From: Bacteroidales bacterium
GTDB taxonomy: Bacteria > Bacteroidota > Bacteroidia > Bacteroidales > UBA932
Assembly (NCBI GenBank): GCA_015060325.1
Contig: SUYQ01000006.1
Coordinates: forward strand, 1 to 64,000
Length of the DNA: 64,000 bases
Direction: 5' to 3'
Shown piece by piece: positions 34,011 to 41,797 of this stretch. Under the pieces are notes generated by a model, which searched no databases, was not told where the DNA came from, and saw only the letters and a program-made list of their open reading frames with translations. Both the position numbers and the translations under genes were made by a program. Each line of letters begins with the position of its first letter. Position 1 is the first letter of the stretch.

Positions 34011-34106
34011 CGGCCACAAAAACCTATGTGTTTTGTGGCCGACTGCCTGTTTTTTCCGGGGTCGGCCACATATAGGGCCCATTTTGTGGCCGACTGCCGT
34101 TTTTTC
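34011..34106 (+). repeat. REP-like palindromic array R2
   Basis: Two units: 34011-34062, nearly identical to unit 1 of R1, and 34063-34106 with GGCCACATATAGGGCC and GTGGCC. T tracts follow each. It lies upstream of the transposase gene and just before the promoter of the next sigma-factor gene. Confidence 0.85.
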
Positions 34107-34126
34107 ATTTTGTGTGACACGTTTTG

Positions 34127-34134
34127 TAGTTTTG
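34127..34134 (+). promoter_or_regulatory. -7 box of ECF sigma gene
   Basis: TAGTTTTG at 34127-34134 fits TAnnTTTG and lies 18 bases before the ATG. The upstream -33 region falls within the tail of array R2. Confidence 0.5.
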
Positions 34135-34152
34135 TGCGTCATATAATCGGAA

Positions 34153-34638
34153 ATGGGAATCATAAGGGAAAACATATTCGGGCAGAAGAGGCTGGATTTC
34201 ATGTTCAGGCTGGCTTGCAGCATACTTGGACGGCAAGATGAGGCTCAGGACATGATGCAGGATGTGGCGGAGAGGATCTTGCGCCGTCAGGACAGCATGG
34301 ATGACGTCGGAAACATAGATGCTTTCATCACCCGCTCTGTTCGGAATGCCTGCATTGACAGATTGCGCCGCAGGAAGGATACAACCCCGAAGATTCCGGA
34401 AGTGCCGGACACCAGAAGTCCGGACAGGTGGAGCGACCGAGAGCTTGTTCATAAGGCAATGGCTCGTCTGCCGGAAAAACAGAGATTGGTAGTCCACCTT
34501 AAGGATATAGAAGGATATTCAAACAAGGAGATAGCCGACATCCTCGAAACGGATGACAGTAATGTAAGGACAATTCTTTCCAGAGGCCGCAGGACGCTCA
34601 GGGAAATAATAGAAAAGGAGATAGGATATGGAATATGA
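34153..34638 (+). CDS. RNA polymerase sigma factor, ECF subfamily
   Basis: 161 residues. Region 2: RLACSILGRQDEAQDMMQDV and AFITRSVRNACIDRLRRRKD; region 4: LPEKQRLVVHLKDIEGYSNK and EIADILETDDSNVRTILSRG. It overlaps the next gene by 11 bases and starts a four-gene cluster (sigma, regulator, OM protein, DUF4252 protein). Confidence 0.9.
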   Translation: MGIIRENIFGQKRLDFMFRLACSILGRQDEAQDMMQDVAERILRRQDSMDDVGNIDAFITRSVRNACIDRLRRRKDTTPKIPEVPDTRSPDRWSDRELVHKAMARLPEKQRLVVHLKDIEGYSNKEIADILETDDSNVRTILSRGRRTLREIIEKEIGYGI

Positions 34639-35059
34639 TATCATGAAGATACGTTCGATTTGCGACAGGTACTTCGACGGAGATACCACGGCAGAGGAAG
34701 AAATGATGCTGAGGGATTATTTCACTCAGGAGAAAGATATTCCTGCAGATCTGAAGGCGGTGAGAGTGATGATCTGCGGTCTTTCAGATGCCTCATCCAT
34801 GAAGTATGCACCGAAAACAGTCCGGCCGAAATCCTATGTCAGAAAATTGGTGTGGGGTACGATGGCAGCTGCGGCTTCCGTCGCCATGATCATTGCCTTG
34901 AGGAACCGTGGAGCGACGGAGGCTGTCTATGAAAACGCTGAGATTGTTGATCAGATGGAGTCTCTGGAAGGAATGAAATATCTGACCTACCTTGAGAAGT
35001 TTGAGATGACGATAGACATGGCTGAAATGCTTGCATTGGAAATGGAAAATAACGACTAA
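34628..35059 (+). CDS. Single-pass membrane protein, probable anti-sigma factor
   Basis: 143 residues. The acidic N-terminal cytoplasmic region (ICDRYFDGDTTAEEEMMLRD) resembles the start of many anti-sigma-like proteins encoded after ECF sigma genes. One membrane segment follows (about 75-92; GTMAAAASVAMIIAL), then a short acidic periplasmic tail. The 11-base overlap with the sigma gene suggests translational coupling and a sigma-binding role; no zinc motif is seen. Confidence 0.6.
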   Translation: MEYDIMKIRSICDRYFDGDTTAEEEMMLRDYFTQEKDIPADLKAVRVMICGLSDASSMKYAPKTVRPKSYVRKLVWGTMAAAASVAMIIALRNRGATEAVYENAEIVDQMESLEGMKYLTYLEKFEMTIDMAEMLALEMENND

Positions 35060-35063
35060 ACAA

Positions 35064-35840
35064 ATGGATATGAAACGTATTATAACTCTTTTGGCCACAC
35101 TGGTGATAGCCTCGGTGGCATACGCGCAGACGGATACTCCTGTTGTTTTTGACACTCAAGGAGATAATCTTGGAATCAGTATCGCGGGATTCAATATTTC
35201 TCTTGGAGAAGATGACAGGAGCTCCAACGCTCAAAAACCAAAGAGGGTTTCAACAAACTTTGCAGGAATCTCATATGGATTAAATGTTCTTACAAACGAG
35301 CCGAACTATGGAAATTGGACAGACGAGCCCAACTTTATGACAGATGATATCGGGGCCGGACGTTTGGGAATCGAGGCGATGGGAATCCAGGTGTCTCTCG
35401 ACAGGAAGGGAAATGTGTTCTTTAAGGCGTCGCTGAATGTCAGCATAGACATGTATCGCTTCAAGAGGGCAATGACGCTGATAAATGAAGATGGTGGCGC
35501 TCTTATGCCGGAGCCGATTTCAGGAGTTGTAAAGAAATCCAAAATGGTTACGACATATGTCGGTGTGGGTGCGGGATTCGGATTCAAGTTGAGTCGCAGT
35601 GTGAAACTGACATTGGACTTCAATGTGGATGCTCTTACTGGTTCATATGTAAAATATAAGAATCCGTCCAAGACAAAATATGACATTGCCGGATTCAATA
35701 ATATAAGGTATAGAGCAGGTGCGGCAATTTCGCTGAGAGATTTCGGAATATACGCTGATTATTCCCTTACGCCTCTTTTCAGAGAAGGTGTCGGAAACGA
35801 TGGTAGAGTTCTTTCAATAGGTATTCGTGTAGGATTTTAA
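35064..35840 (+). CDS. Outer-membrane beta-barrel protein
   Basis: 258 residues from the ATG at 35064; an upstream start at 35031 inside the previous gene would add residues before the signal peptide. The signal peptide (RIITLLATLVIASVAYAQ) is cleaved after AYAQ. The mature protein has alternating amphipathic strands and ends IGIRVGF with a terminal Phe, typical of barrels inserted by BAM. It starts 4 bases after the anti-sigma gene. Function unknown. Confidence 0.7.
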   Translation: MDMKRIITLLATLVIASVAYAQTDTPVVFDTQGDNLGISIAGFNISLGEDDRSSNAQKPKRVSTNFAGISYGLNVLTNEPNYGNWTDEPNFMTDDIGAGRLGIEAMGIQVSLDRKGNVFFKASLNVSIDMYRFKRAMTLINEDGGALMPEPISGVVKKSKMVTTYVGVGAGFGFKLSRSVKLTLDFNVDALTGSYVKYKNPSKTKYDIAGFNNIRYRAGAAISLRDFGIYADYSLTPLFREGVGNDGRVLSIGIRVGF

Positions 35841-35854
35841 TATATAGGCAGACC

Positions 35855-36319
35855 ATGAGACGATTATTAAGCATATTATCACTGTTGATTATCCCTATGG
35901 TATCGTTTGCTCAGATGTCCGACCTGGAGGAGATCTATGAAGAGTATGCCGGAAAGGAAGGTTGTGAGAGCTATATCTATGGTAAGAGGATGATATCAAT
36001 GATGCAGGAGAACGCTTCAAATGATGTCAAGAAGCTGCTCGGAGGGATCGACAAGATCAGAATCATAAGCGCTGTTGGAGACTCTGGCAGTCTGCAGTCG
36101 AAGGTCATAAGTGCGATTGAGGGTGACTACGAACTGATTTCGCGAATGGATGAAGGAGGATCAAGCTCTCGCTTTTATCTTTACGATACTGGTGACAAAC
36201 ATAGTAAGATGTCCTTTGTGATGGTAAACTCAACATCGGACAGATGTGTAATACTGGAAATCATCGGAAAGTTCGATGTGAAGGATATATCCAAACTCTC
36301 AGTCATCGGTCAGAAGTGA
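35855..36319 (+). CDS. DUF4252 secreted protein
   Basis: 154 residues with a signal peptide ending SFAQ. The body matches the DUF4252 pattern of Bacteroidetes proteins found with ECF sigma/anti-sigma pairs: MISMMQENASNDVKKLLGGI, KIRIISAVG, MSFVMVNSTSDRCVILEIIG. Function unknown; it probably belongs to the envelope regulon controlled by the adjacent sigma factor. Confidence 0.7.
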   Translation: MRRLLSILSLLIIPMVSFAQMSDLEEIYEEYAGKEGCESYIYGKRMISMMQENASNDVKKLLGGIDKIRIISAVGDSGSLQSKVISAIEGDYELISRMDEGGSSSRFYLYDTGDKHSKMSFVMVNSTSDRCVILEIIGKFDVKDISKLSVIGQK

Positions 36320-36364
36320 TGAAGTACGGTGTCCGATCGTGCATGGAGCAGAAGATTTGCCGGT

Positions 36365-36533
36365 GGGCCACAAAAACCTATGTGTTTTGTGGCCGACTGC
36401 CTGTTTTTCCCGGGGTCGGCCACGTATATGGCCAATTTTGTGGCCAGCTCCCTGTTTTTGCCCGACCTGGCCACATATAGGGCCTGTTTTTGTGGCCGTT
36501 CCTCCTGTCGCCTGTGTCCGACCATTCCTTTTT
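36365..36533 (+). repeat. REP-like palindromic array R3
   Basis: Units at 36365-36416, 36417-36468 and 36469-36498, then a tail to about 36533. It matches R1 (32710-32876) with only a handful of differences, including the tail that in R1 abuts the transposase stop codon. Here there is no transposase; the DUF4252 gene ends upstream and lgt begins downstream. Confidence 0.85.
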
Positions 36534-36566
36534 GCTTACGCCCATTAATATATCTAAACAGTTTGC

Positions 36567-36574
36567 TATCTTTG
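36567..36574 (+). promoter_or_regulatory. -7 box of lgt
   Basis: TATCTTTG at 36567-36574, 22 bases before the ATG. No convincing -33 box at the expected distance. Confidence 0.55.
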
Positions 36575-36596
36575 CAGGTCGTAAAACTGAAAGACT

Positions 36597-37478
36597 ATGT
36601 TAGAAACTCTGGCAATACATTGGAATGCAGATCCTGTCATCTTCACATTGGGAGCTTTCGAGATCAGGTGGTATTCTCTGCTCTTCATATCCGGATTCAT
36701 TCTCGGATGGTTCATCTTCAAATGGTTCTTCAAGAGAGAGGGAATCAGTGAGAAACTTCTGGATCCGCTTCTCTATACACTTCTCATAGGAACTATTGTA
36801 GGTGCCCGTCTGGGTCACTGTCTCTTTTATGAACACACCTACTATCTGGGTAGCGCGCAAGGATTCCTTGAGATATTCATGCCTTGGAAGGGCGGCCTGG
36901 CAAGCCATGGAGGTACACTGTTCCTATTCTTTGCAATGCTTTGGTTTGCAAGGCATTATGGGCGAAAGAACGATTTTGATTTCTTGTGGCTGCTAGACCA
37001 TCTGGCTATTGCTGTCTCTTTTGCCGCCATGTTCATCAGACTCGGCAATCTTTTCAACTCGGAGATTTATGGCCATGCTACAGACCTCCCTTGGGGTTTT
37101 GTATTTGAACGCAGAGGAGAGGTCGAGGCAAAGCATCCTACACAGCTGTACGAAGCTCTCAGCTATGCAATCCTAGGCCTTGTATTGCTCTTCCTGTATG
37201 TAAGAAGGACCAAAGGTCTATATAGAGGATCATATATAGGAATATTCTTCATAGTGCTTTTCGGCATGCGTTTCATCATAGAGTTCGTAAAGGAAAATCA
37301 GGTCGGATTCGAGGAAGGAATGGCATTGAATATGGGTCAGTTGCTGAGCATACCTTTCATCCTGCTTGGTATTGCGATTCTTATATACAGCTATAAGAAG
37401 AAGCTGCCAGTAGAAGCCGTTCATCCTCAGAAACAGAAAGCAGCTCCTACGCATTATGCTAAAAGCCTGAACCGATGA
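36597..37478 (+). CDS. lgt: Prolipoprotein diacylglyceryl transferase
   Basis: 293 residues, seven membrane segments. Transfers diacylglycerol to the lipobox cysteine of prolipoproteins, relevant to the many lipoproteins in this window. The Lgt signature is present (AMFIRLGNLFNSEIYGHATD), as are the catalytic/structural HPTQLYEAL and GARLGHCLFYE. The C-terminal 25 residues form a basic cytoplasmic tail. It overlaps the next gene by 4 bases (ATGA). Confidence 0.95.
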   Translation: MLETLAIHWNADPVIFTLGAFEIRWYSLLFISGFILGWFIFKWFFKREGISEKLLDPLLYTLLIGTIVGARLGHCLFYEHTYYLGSAQGFLEIFMPWKGGLASHGGTLFLFFAMLWFARHYGRKNDFDFLWLLDHLAIAVSFAAMFIRLGNLFNSEIYGHATDLPWGFVFERRGEVEAKHPTQLYEALSYAILGLVLLFLYVRRTKGLYRGSYIGIFFIVLFGMRFIIEFVKENQVGFEEGMALNMGQLLSIPFILLGIAILIYSYKKKLPVEAVHPQKQKAAPTHYAKSLNR

Positions 37479-38020
37479 CAGGGAACCGAAGAATAGATGA
37501 GGTCCTGAAGTTCTTGGAAGACCACGACCTTGGTTATAAACTGCATACCCATCCGCCGCTCCCTACCATCGAACTTGCCCTCGAATACTGGAAGGATATA
37601 GATTCGGTCCACTGCAAGAACCTGTTCTTCAGAAATCATAAGGGAAACCGTCATTATCTGGTGGTGTTCGAATGCCACAAGGCTCTTGATATCCATTCTC
37701 TTGAACATATGCTCCGTCAGGGAAAGCTCTCTTTCGCTTCAGCAGAAAGAATGGAAAGATGCCTTGGCCTGCTGCCAGGATCCGTGTCTCCGCTTGGACT
37801 GATTCACGACCCTTTCACAGAGGAACTTACAAAGGAACATTTTCCTAACGGCCATAGAGTCAAGCTCTTCCTTGACAGCGATCTCAAGACCGCAGAGTGC
37901 ATAAGTTTCCATCCATGCGACAACACTGCAAGTGTAGTGCTTTCAAATGGGGACTTCATGAAATTTCTCCAGATCTGGGGTGGAGAATACGAATGGCTCG
38001 ATGTGTCTCAGGAGTTTTAG
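37475..38020 (+). CDS. YbaK/ProX-type aminoacyl-tRNA deacylase
   Basis: 181 residues with the YbaK/EbsC editing fold: HTHPPLPTIELALEYWKDID, CKNLFFRNHKGNRHYLVVFE, LGLLPGSVSPLGLIHDP and VVLSNGDFMKFL. The HCKNLFF and GSVSPLGL motifs are those of ProX-like prolyl-tRNA editing proteins that hydrolyse mischarged Ala- or Cys-tRNA(Pro). Start overlaps the lgt stop, so it is translated from the same mRNA. The substrate is inferred. Confidence 0.82.
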   Translation: MTGNRRIDEVLKFLEDHDLGYKLHTHPPLPTIELALEYWKDIDSVHCKNLFFRNHKGNRHYLVVFECHKALDIHSLEHMLRQGKLSFASAERMERCLGLLPGSVSPLGLIHDPFTEELTKEHFPNGHRVKLFLDSDLKTAECISFHPCDNTASVVLSNGDFMKFLQIWGGEYEWLDVSQEF

Positions 38021-39012
38021 TCAAGCCTGATGGCATCTTCGTCCAAAACCTCTTTCGGCCTTAGGGTAAGGAGAGTCTTCATGAGGTTCTGTCTATATTT
38101 CATAGGTGACTTGCCCGTGTGCTTCTTAAAGAATTTTCCAAAGGAAGACTGATCAGAGAATGACATTTCTTCGGCGATTCCCTGTATTGTCTTTTCAGGG
38201 TCACGAAGCAGTCTGGCTGCGATTTCTGTCCTCATTGAAGCGATGACGGTGCTGACTGATACCATCATCTTCCGTTTTACGATCAGCGAAAGGTATTGTT
38301 TAGAAATGCAGAGTTTTTCGGCATAGAATCCCACTGAGGTTTCTTTCTTGATGTTGGCGCTAAGAAGTTCGGCAAATTCCTTCAATATGTTGTCCGAACG
38401 TTTCATCTCGCTGTGGTGGTGCGGCTGGAAACGTCCGTATTTTCTCCAGACCATATCAGCCATATCTGTCAGCAGAATGTAGAAGTAAGCGTAGTTTATC
38501 TCTTCCGCGAACCTATGCTTCTTGTTGGAGAGAGAGGTGATCATGTTGCTGATATCATTGCACAATATGTCCAGATCCTGTTTCTCGATTATTTCTCCTC
38601 CCAGACCGTGATCGATTCTGATCTTGAAGTCAGGAGGAAACGGATTTCGGTTCCTGAAGATATCCTCCACGACGCTACGGTCAGTTGCCGTCACCATGGC
38701 GTGGAAGTCATTTCCATATTCGATTTCATAGATATCCGCCCATGTAGGCAGGTTTATGTACGTGTTTTTGCCGAACTCATATTTTTCCCCGTTAATGATC
38801 ATGCGTATGTAGCCGTTCCTGACGATGATCACCAGGTGGTATTTCGGTCTGCGTGGTTTTGTGTATATGATATGATCTTCGCCTTCTATTTCACAAGCAA
38901 AGATATAGTCGTCAATATACCCGACTCTCTTGACGCTTTTTTCTCCGAACAGGACTGCTGGCCTGCGGTTTTTTTGCCTTTTTTCGCCCATTTTTGTACA
39001 AATCTCGCCCAA
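38017..39012 (-). CDS. AraC-family transcriptional regulator
   Basis: 331 residues. The N-terminal half is an effector/dimer domain with no recognised family. The C-terminal AraC DNA-binding domain (about 225-320) has two helix-turn-helices: VGFYAEKLCISKQYLSLIVK and IQGIAEEMSFSDQSSFGKFF, followed by KKHTGKSPMKYRQ. It is divergent from a three-gene RND efflux operon with two direct repeats in the gap, so it is a candidate regulator of that pump. The start may be the internal Met at codon 8. It overlaps the convergent YbaK-type gene by 4 bases. Confidence 0.85.
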   Translation of the reverse strand: MGEICTKMGEKRQKNRRPAVLFGEKSVKRVGYIDDYIFACEIEGEDHIIYTKPRRPKYHLVIIVRNGYIRMIINGEKYEFGKNTYINLPTWADIYEIEYGNDFHAMVTATDRSVVEDIFRNRNPFPPDFKIRIDHGLGGEIIEKQDLDILCNDISNMITSLSNKKHRFAEEINYAYFYILLTDMADMVWRKYGRFQPHHHSEMKRSDNILKEFAELLSANIKKETSVGFYAEKLCISKQYLSLIVKRKMMVSVSTVIASMRTEIAARLLRDPEKTIQGIAEEMSFSDQSSFGKFFKKHTGKSPMKYRQNLMKTLLTLRPKEVLDEDAIRLD

Positions 39013-39033
39013 AGATAATTCTTTTAGCAGAAA

Positions 39034-39067
39034 GGACCAAATATATATAAATATGAACCAATATAAT
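39034..39067. promoter_or_regulatory. Direct repeats, candidate AraC-type operator
   Basis: GGACCAAATATAT (39034-39046) and GAACCAATATAAT (39055-39067) are direct repeats with a 21-base spacing, two helical turns. AraC-family proteins commonly bind two direct half-sites so spaced. The site lies between the regulator and efflux genes. Confidence 0.45.
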
Positions 39068-39141
39068 TTGGCTAAATGGCGCGAATTTTGCGGCTTTAAA
39101 ACGCCTTTTGAAAATCAAACAGTTTAGTGTATAATAATCAG

Positions 39142-40701
39142 ATGAAAAATTTAGCGGTAACAGCAGTGATTTTTGTCGGAATGCTTTTTTCCTCTTCCCA
39201 TGCTTTTGCGCAGTATAAGTCAAAGGATGTGCAGGAAGGAAATATGAGCGATGAGACTCAACTTCTTCTGAATGAAGCTGACTCATCTGATGTTCCGGTA
39301 ATCATCACTTTGGAACAGGCGCTCGAGATTGCCTTGAGCGAAAATGTTGCGGTAAAGGTGGCTGACATGGAAGTTAAAAGAACAGAGTATGCCAAGAAAG
39401 GCAGCTATGCAGCACTTTATCCGCAGATCGATCTCACCGGAGCTTATCAGAGAACAATCAAGAAGCAGGTGATGTACATGGACTTTGACATGAGTTCGCT
39501 TTCCGGAATGATGGGAGGTGGTGCAGGCACCGGTGATGATGCTTCGGGAACGGATCCCGGTACTGGAACAACCCCAGGAACCGATCCCGGTACTGGAACA
39601 ACTCCAAGTGTCCCTTCGGAATCAGAGTCGACATCCTCAATGGCGGATGGAATGGAAGTAGGACGTTGGAATACATGGAGTGCAGGTGTATCTGCAGCAA
39701 TGCCGTTGGTGAACGCCCAGCTTTGGGAGAGCCTGAAGATTTCAGGAAAGGATGTGGAACTGGCAGTAGAAAAGGCTCGTGCGTCGCGACTGGATATGGT
39801 TACTCAGGTAAAGAATGCGTATTTCTCCGTTCTTTTTGCAAAAGAAGCCCTGGAGGTATACAAGCTGGTTTATGACAATGCCATTCAAAATCTCGCCGAG
39901 ACCCAGAAGAAATATGATGCACAGAAGGTTTCCGACATGGAACTTCTCAGAGCAAAGACTACCGTTGCCAATGCAGTTCCGAATGTATATAACGCAGAAG
40001 GCTCGGTGATACTTGCATTGTGGCAGCTCAAGGCTGTGCTTGGAGTGGATCTTGACATGAATCTCGATGTTGAAGGCAAACTTGAGGACTGGTCTCAGCA
40101 CATGCTCTACGATATTCATCAGCACGATGAGATATCTCTTGACAGAAACACGACCATGAAGCAGCTTGCCATCCAGGCTGATATGCTGGCTTCTTCAATC
40201 AAGGTCCAGCAGTATGCGAATATCCCGTCTCTTGCCCTTGCGTTCAACTTCAGTCTCAATGCAATGACAAATGACTTCAATTTCAGTGAGTACCGCTGGA
40301 CTCCATATTCTTATGTAGCTCTCAGTCTCAACATTCCGATCTTCGCCGGTGGAAAACGCCACCAGCAGATCCGTCAGGCAAAGAATCAGTATGATCAGGT
40401 TCAGCTCCAGACTGTAAATACGGAACGTCAGCTCAAGATCGCCATCCGTCAGTATCTCAATACGATGGAGACCAGCATGAAGAGCTATTATTCAGCTAAG
40501 GATGCTGTGTTGACTGCACAGAAGGGCTATGATATTGTAGAGAAATCATACCAGGTAGGCCGCAGTACTCTTATGGAGGTGAATGATGCCCAGCTTGCAC
40601 TCACTCAGGCTCAGTTAGCTGCATCTCAGGCAGTGTTCAATTTCCTTACTGCCAAGTCCCAGTTGGAACAGACCCTCGGTCAGGATTTTATAAGCGAATA
40701 A
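39142..40701 (+). CDS. TolC-family outer-membrane efflux channel
   Basis: 519 residues from the ATG at 39142; a GTG at 39127 precedes the signal peptide. The signal peptide ends AFAQ. Two OEP repeats (LEQALEIALSENVAVKVADM near the start and AQKGYDIVEKSYQVGRSTLM near the end) form the barrel/coiled-coil channel. A Gly/Thr/Pro-rich insert (about residues 135-165) contains two near-identical DPGTGTTPGT-type units. It is the first gene of a TolC-adaptor-RND operon. Confidence 0.9.
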   Translation: MKNLAVTAVIFVGMLFSSSHAFAQYKSKDVQEGNMSDETQLLLNEADSSDVPVIITLEQALEIALSENVAVKVADMEVKRTEYAKKGSYAALYPQIDLTGAYQRTIKKQVMYMDFDMSSLSGMMGGGAGTGDDASGTDPGTGTTPGTDPGTGTTPSVPSESESTSSMADGMEVGRWNTWSAGVSAAMPLVNAQLWESLKISGKDVELAVEKARASRLDMVTQVKNAYFSVLFAKEALEVYKLVYDNAIQNLAETQKKYDAQKVSDMELLRAKTTVANAVPNVYNAEGSVILALWQLKAVLGVDLDMNLDVEGKLEDWSQHMLYDIHQHDEISLDRNTTMKQLAIQADMLASSIKVQQYANIPSLALAFNFSLNAMTNDFNFSEYRWTPYSYVALSLNIPIFAGGKRHQQIRQAKNQYDQVQLQTVNTERQLKIAIRQYLNTMETSMKSYYSAKDAVLTAQKGYDIVEKSYQVGRSTLMEVNDAQLALTQAQLAASQAVFNFLTAKSQLEQTLGQDFISE

Positions 40702-40720
40702 TTAAAAGACGAACAAATAT

Positions 40721-41788
40721 ATGAAGACTATTTTCAAGATGATGTGCATTGCCGGCGCTGTCTGCCTGACAGCCGGATGCGGCAGCAATACTCAGACTCA
40801 GAACAATACTTCTGCTACAGAGGTCATTCCGACTGTTGCTGTAGAGCAGGTTACAAGACGCGATGTGCCTCAGGAGGTTGTGTATTCTTCGACAGTACAG
40901 CCTTTCGCGAAGAACAATATAGCTCCTCAGAGCATCAACCGTATTGCGAAGATAAATGTTGAGGTAGGTGACTATGTCACCAAGGGGCAGGTTCTGGCTA
41001 CCATGGATCAGACACAGTTGCAGCAGGCTGAAATCCAGATGCAGCAGGCTGAACTTCAGATGAAGAACAACGAGGTGGAGTATGGTCGTCTCAAAGGACT
41101 TTATGATGCAGGCGGACTTTCTGAGTCAGACCTCGATGCTATCGAGCTTGCATACAATGCCAGCACACTTGCATATAATGTGGCAAAGGCTCAGTATGAC
41201 AATCTTAAGGAAAACTCAGTTCTCCTCAGCCCGATCGACGGAGTAGTGACAGCACGTAATTATGATGTCGGTGATATGTATTCGATGAGTGCTCCGATCT
41301 TTACAGTCGAGCAGATCGTTCCTGTAAAGCTTCTCGTCGGAATTTCAGAGTCTGACTATTCAAAGGTTCACAAGGGGGATAAGGTGAACATCACTGCAGA
41401 TGCCCTCCCTGGCAAGGAATTCAACGGCTCTATTAACAGGATATACCCTACAGTGGACCCTGCAACCCGTACTTTCACTGTTGAGATCAAGGTAAACAAT
41501 GAGAAGAAGGAACTCAGACCAGGCATGTTTGCGAGGGCAAACATTACTTTCGGTTCAAACAACAGCATTGTCGTTCCTGACGTGGCTGTCATCAAGCAGC
41601 AGGGTTCCGGTGAAAGATTCATCTACGTTCTCAATGAGGATGGCACCGTAAACTACAAGAAGGTGCAGATCGGCCGCAGAATGGGCACCGAGTATGAGAT
41701 CCTTTCAGGTCTCAATGACGGAGACAAGGTGGTTACAGGCGGTCAGATCCGTCTGAAGGATGGAATTAAGGTTATCGTAAACGAATAA
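40721..41788 (+). CDS. RND efflux periplasmic adaptor (membrane fusion protein)
   Basis: 355 residues, lipoprotein: lipobox LTAGC at about 16-20. HlyD/AcrA-like architecture: lipoyl half-motif VEVGDYVTKGQVLATMD, a coiled coil rich in Gln (AEIQMQQAELQMKNN), second lipoyl half LSPIDGVVTARNYDVGD, then beta-barrel and membrane-proximal domains (LRPGMFARANI). It bridges the RND pump and the TolC-like channel encoded on either side. Confidence 0.92.
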   Translation: MKTIFKMMCIAGAVCLTAGCGSNTQTQNNTSATEVIPTVAVEQVTRRDVPQEVVYSSTVQPFAKNNIAPQSINRIAKINVEVGDYVTKGQVLATMDQTQLQQAEIQMQQAELQMKNNEVEYGRLKGLYDAGGLSESDLDAIELAYNASTLAYNVAKAQYDNLKENSVLLSPIDGVVTARNYDVGDMYSMSAPIFTVEQIVPVKLLVGISESDYSKVHKGDKVNITADALPGKEFNGSINRIYPTVDPATRTFTVEIKVNNEKKELRPGMFARANITFGSNNSIVVPDVAVIKQQGSGERFIYVLNEDGTVNYKKVQIGRRMGTEYEILSGLNDGDKVVTGGQIRLKDGIKVIVNE

Positions 41789-41797
41789 GGTCAGAAT

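Larger units (their letters stand above)
33801..34152. other. Intergenic region between the transposase and ECF sigma genes
   Basis: Holds array R2 and a promoter; 33801-34010 shows no gene. No clear -7 box for the transposase was found on the minus strand, suggesting weak or absent dedicated transcription. Confidence 0.5.

Noticed and set aside
32601..36480. Frames sharing a KTYVFCGRLPVFPG peptide at two places
   Set aside because: They are the two readings of the near-identical arrays R1 and R3, one of them running out of the pgk 3' end in another frame.
32710..36533. 52-bp periodic units considered as a CRISPR array
   Set aside because: Only two or three units per site, no unique spacers, arms vary while staying palindromic, and no cas genes; a REP-like array fits better.
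32877..36533. Prophage or integrative element around the transposase
   Set aside because: No integrase, phage or conjugation genes, no tRNA attachment site, and neighbouring genes are ordinary chromosomal ones.
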